This document shows, piece by piece, positions 1-5,053 of a stretch of DNA of 5,053 bases. The notes below the pieces were generated by a model. That model was not told the DNA's origin. It did not search any database and was given only the letters and a program-made list of their open reading frames with translations. The position numbers and the translations under genes are program-made. Origin of the DNA: UBA11524 sp051886675 (lineage in GTDB: Bacteria; Bacillota; Clostridia; Christensenellales; Aristaeellaceae); assembly GCA_051886675.1 (NCBI GenBank), contig JBJEYH010000167.1, positions 1 to 5,053 of the forward strand. The letters are read 5' to 3'. Positions within the stretch are counted from its first letter, which is position 1; every line of letters starts with the position of its first letter.

Positions 1-2
1 TG

Positions 3-1034
3 GACGCGCTGAAGGCCGTGGGCATTCCCGCCTTCGGGCCGGAGAAGAACGCCGCGGTCATCGAGGGCAGCAAGGTCTTCGCCAAGAACCTGATGAAGAA
101 GTACGGCATCCCCACCGCCGCCTACGAGACCTTCGACGATTACGACGCGGCGGTGGCCTACCTGGAGACCGCCGCCTACCCCATCGTGGTGAAGGCGGAC
201 GGCCTGGCCCTGGGCAAGGGCGTGCTGATCTGTCCGGACAGGGCGTCGGCGGTGGAAGCCGTGGGCTCCATGATGAAGGAAGTGAAGTTCGGCGCGTCCG
301 GCGCGCGGGTGGTCATTGAGGAGTTCCTCACCGGGCCGGAGGTCAGCGTGCTGGCCTTCACCGACGGCAAGGTGGTCAAGCCCATGGTGTCCAGCATGGA
401 TCACAAGCGGGCGCTGGATCACGACGAGGGCCTGAACACCGGCGGCATGGGCACCATCGCGCCCAACCCCTGCTACACCCCCGAGCTGGCGGAAAGGTGC
501 ATGCGGGAGATCTTCCTGCCCACCATCGCCGCCATGAACGCCGAAGGCCGCACCTTCCGGGGCTGCCTGTACTTCGGCCTGATGATGACGCCCAACGGCC
601 CCAGGGTCATCGAGTACAACTGCCGCTTCGGCGATCCGGAGACGCAGGTGGTGCTGCCCCTGCTCAAGAGCGACCTGCTGACCATCATGCAGGCGACGGT
701 GAACGGCACCCTGGCGGACACCCCCGTGGTGTTCGACGAGGGCGCGGCCTGCTGCGTGGTGCTGGCCAGCGGGGGCTATCCGGTCAGCTACAGGAGCGGG
801 TATCCCATCGCCGGGCTGGAGGAGGCGGGCAAGACCGCCACGGTGTTCCACGCGGGCACCAAGCTGGCGGATGGGCAGATCGTCACCGCCGGCGGCCGGG
901 TGCTGGGCGTGACCGCCACGGCCCCCACCCTGCGCGAGGCCATCAAAGGGGCCTACGCTGCGGCGGAGAAGATCACCTTCACCGACCGGCACATGCGGCA
1001 CGACATCGGCCAGCGGGCGTTGAAGGCCCTGTAA
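3..1034 (+). CDS. purD: Phosphoribosylamine-glycine ligase (GAR synthetase), 5'-truncated by the window edge
   Basis: PurD makes glycinamide ribonucleotide from 5-phosphoribosylamine, glycine and ATP, the second step of cytoplasmic de novo purine synthesis. The frame is open from the left edge (first whole codon at 3, reading DALKAVGIPAFGP), so the GTG at 18 is internal and not the start. 343 residues remain of a usual 420 or so; most of the N-terminal Rossmann-like domain is missing. Numbering from codon 3, visible ATP-grasp signatures are KADGLALGKGV (about 64-74), EEFLTGPEVS (about 106-115), HKRALDHDEGLNTGGMG (about 134-150) and EYNCRFGDPETQ (about 204-215, a metal/ATP-binding strand). The C-terminal domain follows (ASGGYPVSY) and the protein ends at DIGQRALKAL, as the family normally does, with stop TAA at 1032-1034. 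No frameshift or missing key motif is seen. purL starts 13 bases downstream, indicating one operon. Family assignment is near certain; only the 5' end is unknown. Confidence 0.97.
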   Translation, partial: DALKAVGIPAFGPEKNAAVIEGSKVFAKNLMKKYGIPTAAYETFDDYDAAVAYLETAAYPIVVKADGLALGKGVLICPDRASAVEAVGSMMKEVKFGASGARVVIEEFLTGPEVSVLAFTDGKVVKPMVSSMDHKRALDHDEGLNTGGMGTIAPNPCYTPELAERCMREIFLPTIAAMNAEGRTFRGCLYFGLMMTPNGPRVIEYNCRFGDPETQVVLPLLKSDLLTIMQATVNGTLADTPVVFDEGAACCVVLASGGYPVSYRSGYPIAGLEEAGKTATVFHAGTKLADGQIVTAGGRVLGVTATAPTLREAIKGAYAAAEKITFTDRHMRHDIGQRALKAL

Positions 1035-1035
1035 G

Positions 1036-1041
1036 AGGAGG
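1036..1041 (+). promoter_or_regulatory. Ribosome binding site of purL
   Basis: AGGAGG, part of AGAGGAGG, begins just after the purD stop codon and lies 6 bases before the ATG at 1048. It is a near-perfect Shine-Dalgarno match at good spacing and it fixes the purL start. There is no room for a promoter in the 13-base gap, so purL depends on transcription from upstream of purD. Confidence 0.9.
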
Positions 1042-1047
1042 TTTATC

Positions 1048-4000
1048 ATGAGCGTCAGGCGCATTTACGTGGAGAAGAAGCCGGAATACGCGGTGGAGGC
1101 CAGGCAGCTGCTGTGGGAGATCCGCCATATTCTGCTGATCAAGTCCATCACCGGGCTGCGGCTGCTGAACCGCTACGACGTGGAGGGCGTGGCCGACGCG
1201 CTGTACGCGCAGTGCAGGCCCATCGTGTTCTCCGAGCCCCAGGTGGATGATACCTATGACACCCTGCCCGCGGGCGGCAGGGCCGTGTTCGCGGTGGAAT
1301 ACCTGCCCGGCCAGTACGACCAGCGGGCGGCCTCCTGCGAGGAGTGCATCCAGCTGGTGGGCCAGTGCGACCGGCCCACGGTGCGCTCGGCCCGGGTGTA
1401 CATGCTGGAGGGCGACTTCACCCAGGACGAGCTGGCCCGGGTGAAGAAGCACGTCATCAACCCCGTGGAATCCCGGGAGGCCAGCCTGGAGGAGCGGGCG
1501 ACCCTCCGCCAGCAGTACGAGACCCCCGACCATGTGGAAACCCTCCGCGGCTTCACGAGGATGACCGCCGAGGAAGTGCAGGCCTTCGTGAAGAAGTACG
1601 GCCTGGCCATGGACGACGACGATCTGGCCTTCTGCCGGGACTACTTCGCCGGCGAGGATCGCGATCCCACGCTGACGGAGATCCGCATGATCGACACCTA
1701 CTGGTCGGATCACTGCCGCCACACCACCTTCCTGACCACCATCGACGATGCGCAGATCGAGAAGGCCGCGGTGGAGAAGGCCTTCCAGCGGTACCTGAAC
1801 GCCCGGGAGACCGTCTACGGCCAGCGGGTGGCCCAGAAGCCCGTCAACCTGATGGACATTGCCACCATGGGCGGCAAGTACCTGCGCAAGATCGGCCAGA
1901 CCCCCAACATCGACGTGAGCGAGGAGATCAACGCCTGCTCCATCAAGATCGACGTGGACGTGAACGGCGTCAGCGAGCCCTGGCTGCTCATGTTCAAGAA
2001 CGAGACCCACAACCATCCCACGGAGATCGAGCCCTTCGGCGGGGCGGCCACGTGCATCGGCGGCGCCATCCGCGATCCGCTGTCCGGACGGACGTATGTG
2101 TATCAGGCCATGCGCGTCACCGGCGCGGCGGATCCCCTCGTGCCCGTCTCCGAAACCCTCCCCGGCAAGCTCCCCCAGCGCAAGCTGGTGACCACCGCCG
2201 CCGCGGGCTATTCCTCCTACGGCAACCAGATCGGCCTGGCCACGGGCCTGGTGGACGAGGTGTACCATCCCGGGTACGCCGCCAAGCGTCTGGAGATCGG
2301 CGCGGTGGTGGGCGCGGCCCCGGAGAAGAACGTCCGCCGGGAGGCTCCCGCGCCGGGGGACAGGATCGTGCTGCTGGGCGGGCGCACGGGCCGCGACGGC
2401 TGCGGCGGCGCCACCGGCTCCTCCAAGTGCCACAAGCTGGAGTCCATCGAGACCTGCGGCGCGGAGGTGCAGAAGGGCAACGCCCCCACCGAGCGCAAGC
2501 TGCAGCGGCTGTTCCGGGACGGCGAGGTGACCCGGCTCATCAAGCGGTGCAACGACTTTGGCGCGGGCGGCGTGAGCGTGGCCATCGGCGAGCTGGCGGA
2601 CGGCCTGCTCATCGACCTGGACCGTGTGCCCAGGAAGTACGACGGCCTGGACGGCACGGAGCTGGCCATCTCCGAATCCCAGGAGCGCATGGCCGTGGTG
2701 CTGGATCCGGCAGACGTGGACGCCTTCCTGGCGGCGGCGGAGCGGGAGAACCTGGAGGCCACGGTGGTGGCGGAGGTGACGGCCGAGCCCCGGCTGCGCA
2801 TGACCTGGAAGGGCGCGACCATCGTCGACCTGAGCCGCGAGTTCCTCAACAGCAACGGCGCGGAGAAGCACACCACCGTCCAGGTGCCCGAGGACGCCGT
2901 GGCCCAGGTGCGCTTCGCGGGCGAAACCGTGTCCGAAAAGTTCGCGGCCATGGCGGGCAGCCTGAACATCTGCTCCAGGCAGGGCCTGAGCGAGCGCTTC
3001 GACGCCACCATCGGCGCGGGCACGGTGCTGATGCCCTTCGGCGGCAGGAAGCAGCTGACCCCCAACCAGACCATGGTGGCCAAGCTCCCCGTGCTGAATG
3101 GCGAGACGGATACCGTGTCCGGCATGGCCTACGGCATGCATCCGGAGCTCCTGGAGCAGTCCCCCTACGAGGGCAGCTACCTGGCGGTCATCGAGAGCGT
3201 GACGAAGCTGGTGTGCGCGGGCTTTGACTACAAGCAGGCGTACCTGACCTTCCAGGAGTACTTCGAGCGCATGACCGACGATCCCACGCGCTGGGGCAAG
3301 CCCTTCGCAGCGCTGCTGGGCGGCTTCGACGCGCAGCTGGATCTGAACATCGCGGCCATCGGCGGCAAGGACTCCATGTCCGGCACCTTCGAGAAGATGG
3401 ACGTGCCGCCCACGCTGTGCTCCTTCGCGGTGGCCCCCGGCAAGGCCAGCGAGGTCATTTCCCCCGAGTTCAAGGAGGCCGGCCACAGCATCCGCCTGCT
3501 GGCCTGCGATCCTCACGATACCCCCGCCCTGACCGCCAATTACGAGGCGGTGCGCAAGGGCATCCTGGACGGCACCATCGTGGCGGCCTGGGCGCTGGGC
3601 CTGGGCGGCGTGGCGGAGGGCCTGTTCAAGATGGGCCTGGGCAACGGCATCGGCACCCGCATCGACGATGATTACGACGGCGACCTGTTCGCCCAGCAGA
3701 TCGGCGGCATGCTGATCGAGTGCGCCAGCGAGTGCGACCTGGGCAGCAAGGTGGGCGACACGATCCCCGACTGGGCGCTGGAGTACGAGGGCGACCGCAT
3801 CGACTTCCGGCCCATGCAGGAGATCTACGAGGGCAGGCTGGAGAAGGTGTTCCCCTACCGCGGCCACACCGGCGAAACCACCGAGGCCTTCACCTGCCTG
3901 ACCACCCAGAGGGTGAAGCCGGCCGCGTCCATCGCCAGGCCCCTGGCCTTCATCCCCGTGTTCCCCGGCACCAACTGCGAGTACGATACCGCCCGGGCCG

Positions 4001-4734
4001 TGGAGCGCGCCGGCGGCAAGGCGGAAATCCTGGTCATCAACAACCTGTCCCCCGAGGCCATCACCGAATCCATCCGCAGGGCCGCGGCGATGATCGCCCG
4101 CAGCCAGATGATCGTGCTGCCCGGCGGCTTCTCCGGCGGCGACGAGCCCGACGGCTCCGCCAAGTTCATCACGGCCTTCTTCCGCAACCCCGCCATGAAG
4201 GACGCGGTGGCCGACCTGCTGGAGAAGCGCGACGGCCTGATGCTGGGCATCTGCAACGGCTTCCAGGCGCTGATCAAGCTGGGTCTGGTGCCCTTCGGCC
4301 GCATCGTCGATACCGACGACCAGTGCCCCACCCTGACCTTCAACGAGATCGGCCGCCATCAGTCGATGCTGGTGCGCACCCGCGTGGCGTCCGCCAAGTC
4401 CCCCTGGCTGAGCCGCTGTGAGGCCGGCGACATCCACACCGTGGCCATTTCCCACGGCGAGGGCCGCTTCGTGGGCCCGGAGAAGCTCATCCGCGACCTG
4501 GCCGCCAACGGGCAGATTGCCACCCAGTATGTGGATCTGGCGGGCGTACCGAGCATGGACACGCGCTTCAACCCCAACGCCAGCTACTACGCCATTGAGG
4601 GCATTACCAGCCCCGACGGCCGCGTGCTGGGCAAGATGGGCCACACGGAGCGTTCCGGCGAGAACCTGTACAAGAACGTCCCGGGCGACAAATACCAACC
4701 CCTCTTCGAAGGCGGCGTGGATTACTTCAGGTAA
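1048..4734 (+). CDS. purL: Phosphoribosylformylglycinamidine synthase, single-chain clade II form (PurS-PurL-PurQ equivalent)
   Basis: This enzyme converts FGAR, glutamine and ATP to FGAM, the fourth step of de novo purine synthesis. The 1228-residue chain is the usual length for the large form. Regions, with approximate residues: a PurS-like N-terminus (1-140; RRIYVEKKPEYAVEA, NRYDVEGV); a linker carrying DTYWSDHCRHTTF (216-228); a first AIRS-type half with KNETHNHPTEIEPFGG (317-332) and an ATP-binding loop GGRTGRDGCGGATGSS (444-459); a second AIRS-type half with IGGKDSMSG (771-779) and GLGGVAEGLFKMGLGNG (851-867); and a C-terminal class I glutaminase (about 963-1228). In the glutaminase, the nucleophile is predicted to be Cys1069 in LGICNGFQ (codon 4252-4254), with His1199 and Glu1201 of MGHTER as the other triad members by analogy with the PHPER motif of proteobacterial PurL. 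FPGTNCEYD (972-980) and GGFSGGDEPDG (1026-1036) are also present. The ATG is set by the AGGAGG 6 bases upstream, and the stop is TAA at 4732-4734. All expected motifs are intact. No separate purS or purQ is needed with this form. The C-terminus EGGVDYFR fits clade II. Confidence 0.98.
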   Translation: MSVRRIYVEKKPEYAVEARQLLWEIRHILLIKSITGLRLLNRYDVEGVADALYAQCRPIVFSEPQVDDTYDTLPAGGRAVFAVEYLPGQYDQRAASCEECIQLVGQCDRPTVRSARVYMLEGDFTQDELARVKKHVINPVESREASLEERATLRQQYETPDHVETLRGFTRMTAEEVQAFVKKYGLAMDDDDLAFCRDYFAGEDRDPTLTEIRMIDTYWSDHCRHTTFLTTIDDAQIEKAAVEKAFQRYLNARETVYGQRVAQKPVNLMDIATMGGKYLRKIGQTPNIDVSEEINACSIKIDVDVNGVSEPWLLMFKNETHNHPTEIEPFGGAATCIGGAIRDPLSGRTYVYQAMRVTGAADPLVPVSETLPGKLPQRKLVTTAAAGYSSYGNQIGLATGLVDEVYHPGYAAKRLEIGAVVGAAPEKNVRREAPAPGDRIVLLGGRTGRDGCGGATGSSKCHKLESIETCGAEVQKGNAPTERKLQRLFRDGEVTRLIKRCNDFGAGGVSVAIGELADGLLIDLDRVPRKYDGLDGTELAISESQERMAVVLDPADVDAFLAAAERENLEATVVAEVTAEPRLRMTWKGATIVDLSREFLNSNGAEKHTTVQVPEDAVAQVRFAGETVSEKFAAMAGSLNICSRQGLSERFDATIGAGTVLMPFGGRKQLTPNQTMVAKLPVLNGETDTVSGMAYGMHPELLEQSPYEGSYLAVIESVTKLVCAGFDYKQAYLTFQEYFERMTDDPTRWGKPFAALLGGFDAQLDLNIAAIGGKDSMSGTFEKMDVPPTLCSFAVAPGKASEVISPEFKEAGHSIRLLACDPHDTPALTANYEAVRKGILDGTIVAAWALGLGGVAEGLFKMGLGNGIGTRIDDDYDGDLFAQQIGGMLIECASECDLGSKVGDTIPDWALEYEGDRIDFRPMQEIYEGRLEKVFPYRGHTGETTEAFTCLTTQRVKPAASIARPLAFIPVFPGTNCEYDTARAVERAGGKAEILVINNLSPEAITESIRRAAAMIARSQMIVLPGGFSGGDEPDGSAKFITAFFRNPAMKDAVADLLEKRDGLMLGICNGFQALIKLGLVPFGRIVDTDDQCPTLTFNEIGRHQSMLVRTRVASAKSPWLSRCEAGDIHTVAISHGEGRFVGPEKLIRDLAANGQIATQYVDLAGVPSMDTRFNPNASYYAIEGITSPDGRVLGKMGHTERSGENLYKNVPGDKYQPLFEGGVDYFR

Positions 4735-4771
4735 GGGGAAACGCCAAGGGAACGCGGCAGCGGAAAAGGGT

Positions 4772-4790
4772 CAAGGGGCGATGCCCCTTG
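4772..4790. repeat. Inverted repeat / hairpin 1 after purL
   Basis: CAAGGGGC and GCCCCTTG form a perfect 8-bp stem around a 3-base GAT loop, 37 bases after the purL stop. After a T/C mismatch the stem can be lengthened by one G-C and two G-U pairs (4768-4770 with 4792-4794). It is followed by CCTTGGTAGC and not by a U-run, so it is not a classical intrinsic terminator. It could act as a 3'-end stabiliser or be part of a repeat element. Confidence 0.75.
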
Positions 4791-4798
4791 CCTTGGTA

Positions 4799-4821
4799 GC
4801 AGGGGCGGCGTTAGCCCCTGC
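4799..4821. repeat. Inverted repeat / hairpin 2 after purL
   Basis: GCAGGGGC and GCCCCTGC form a perfect 8-bp stem around a 7-base loop (GGCGTTA). It begins 8 bases after hairpin 1 and shares its GGGGC/GCCCC core, which suggests the two are related units or came from one composite element. No U-tract follows. Confidence 0.75.
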
Positions 4822-4824
4822 GCA

Positions 4825-4846
4825 GGTCTGGGCGGCAGCCCAGGCT
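4825..4846. repeat. Inverted repeat / hairpin 3 after purL
   Basis: CTGGGC (4828-4833) pairs with GCCCAG (4838-4843) around a GGCA loop. The stem extends outward through a U-G, a G-C and a G-U pair to 4825/4846. It is followed by an A-rich stretch. On the + strand that gives A, not U, after the stem; on the - strand the U-rich stretch comes before the stem. It therefore does not fit an intrinsic terminator in either direction. Confidence 0.65.
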
Positions 4847-4888
4847 CAACACAAAAAATCAATAAAATAGGAACGCAAAGAAGCCAGA

Positions 4889-4927
4889 GTTTCCAAGCAG
4901 GCGACGAAGTTCGCCCGCGTCGGAAAC
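4889..4927. repeat. Nested inverted repeat
   Basis: GTTTCC (4889-4894) is the exact reverse complement of GGAAAC (4922-4927). Between them GGCGA (4900-4904) pairs with TCGCC (4911-4915) around a 6-base loop. A competing stem, CGGAA (4921-4925) with TTCCG (4934-4938), shares the right arm. The arms are short and the region is GC-rich, so chance pairing is possible. Confidence 0.4.
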
Positions 4928-4983
4928 GGCAGGTTCCGCGGACAGCATCGGAGGAGCCGCATCCAGCATGGCAAGCGCGTCGC

Positions 4984-5053
4984 AGGGGAACGACCTCATC
5001 CGACCTCGCTGGGCTCGGCCACCTTCCCCCAGAGGGGAACGACCTCATCCGAC
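4984..5053. repeat. 21-base direct repeat, 49-base period, reaching the window edge
   Basis: An identical 21-base sequence (starting AGGGGAACGACC and ending CATCCGAC) lies at 4984-5004 and again at 5033-5053. The 28 bases between them differ from the repeat. The second copy ends exactly at the last base of the window, so its true length and the total copy number are unknown. Two exact 21-mers so close together are very unlikely by chance. The region codes for nothing recognised. Confidence 0.85.
5024..5039. repeat. Small hairpin overlapping the second direct-repeat copy
   Basis: TTCCCC (5024-5029) pairs with GGGGAA (5034-5039) around a CAGA loop, giving a 6-bp perfect stem. Its right arm is the start of the second direct-repeat copy. 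The first copy lacks this left arm directly upstream (it is preceded by GCGTCGC), so only the second copy has the hairpin. Confidence 0.5.

Larger units (their letters stand above)
4735..5053. other. Gene-free structured region downstream of purL
   Basis: These 319 bases hold no convincing gene. They contain three consecutive GC-rich hairpins (4772-4846), an A-rich patch (about 4850-4869), a nested inverted repeat (4889-4927), and a direct repeat with a 49-base period (4984-5053). A frame from 4871 to the right edge is open for 61 codons but has no ATG, GTG or TTG. A minus-strand frame at 4722-5048 spans the hairpins and resembles no family I know. No canonical -35/-10 promoter, tRNA or intrinsic terminator with a U-tract was seen. 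The overall impression is a composite dispersed intergenic repeat, which is inference. Confidence 0.6.

Noticed and set aside
18..20. GTG as the purD start codon
   Set aside because: The upstream codons (DALKA) fit the PurD family sequence leading into GIPAFGP, and the protein would lack most of its N-terminal domain. The gene is cut by the window edge.
497..1051. A 184-codon + strand frame overlapping the end of purD and the purL start
   Set aside because: Its Arg/Gly/His-rich product is typical of a frame-shifted reading of a GC-rich gene. The purD frame over the same bases carries conserved family motifs to its normal C-terminus.
1344..3227. A 627-codon open frame on the + strand within purL in another frame
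   Set aside because: It is an out-of-frame shadow in GC-rich DNA, very rich in Arg, Gly, Pro and His with no family resemblance, and it lies wholly inside the conserved purL frame.
979..4698. A 1239-codon open frame on the minus strand, antisense to nearly all of purL
   Set aside because: It is in codon register with purL, so it stays open simply because purL lacks TTA, CTA and TCA. It begins with TTG, its product is a low-complexity His/Gly/Ala/Leu-rich sequence with no domain, and the + strand product is an unmistakable PurL.
4772..4869. Intrinsic terminator of the purine operon
   Set aside because: None of the three hairpins is followed by a U-tract on the + strand. The A-rich patch gives U-rich RNA only on the minus strand, and there it precedes the stems.
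4722..5048. A 108-codon minus-strand frame covering the tail, with a hydrophobic stretch (LWLLCVPILLIFCV)
   Set aside because: It spans all three hairpins and the A-rich patch, which is what produces the hydrophobic stretch. Its ATG lies inside the direct repeat and no ribosome binding site is visible in the few bases upstream. No family resemblance was recognised.
4984..5053. Possible CRISPR array (21-base repeat, 28-base interval)
   Set aside because: Only two copies are visible, the repeat is shorter than usual for CRISPR, the interval cannot be compared with a second one, and no cas gene is in view.

Overview
The window is a fragment of a de novo purine biosynthesis operon, read left to right on the + strand, followed by a gene-free GC-rich tail. 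Two protein genes are supported: the 3' four-fifths of purD (glycinamide ribonucleotide synthetase, cut by the left edge) and a complete purL of 1228 codons (phosphoribosylformylglycinamidine synthase, single-chain form). Only 13 bases separate them, and a strong AGGAGG ribosome binding site lies in that gap, so they are almost certainly co-transcribed.

The DNA is strongly GC-rich and most codons end in G or C. The purL reading frame contains none of the codons TTA, CTA or TCA. The PurL is the single-chain 'clade II' type (PurS-like N-terminus, double AIRS core, C-terminal glutaminase ending in an MGHTER motif), which is known mainly from Clostridia, streptococci and bifidobacteria. Together with the purD-purL order and the strong Shine-Dalgarno sequence, this points to a GC-rich member of the Clostridia/Firmicutes, probably gut-associated. 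The host assignment is inference.

Layout: 3-1034 purD (5' end missing); 1036-1041 ribosome binding site of purL; 1048-4734 purL; 4735-5053 no recognisable gene. The last 319 bases hold three GC-rich perfect-stem hairpins in a row (4772-4846), a short A-rich patch (about 4850-4869), a nested inverted repeat (4889-4927), and a 21-base exact direct repeat with a 49-base period (4984-5004 and 5033-5053) that reaches the right edge. The hairpins have no following U-tract, so this is not a classical intrinsic terminator. It looks more like a composite dispersed intergenic repeat.

PurD joins 5-phosphoribosylamine to glycine using ATP to give GAR. After formylation of GAR to FGAR by an enzyme not in this window, PurL converts FGAR, glutamine and ATP to FGAM. 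The window therefore encodes the second and fourth steps of the pathway to IMP. The genes are ordinary, well-conserved housekeeping genes. No previously undescribed system is visible, and the only part deserving a second look is the structured tail after purL.
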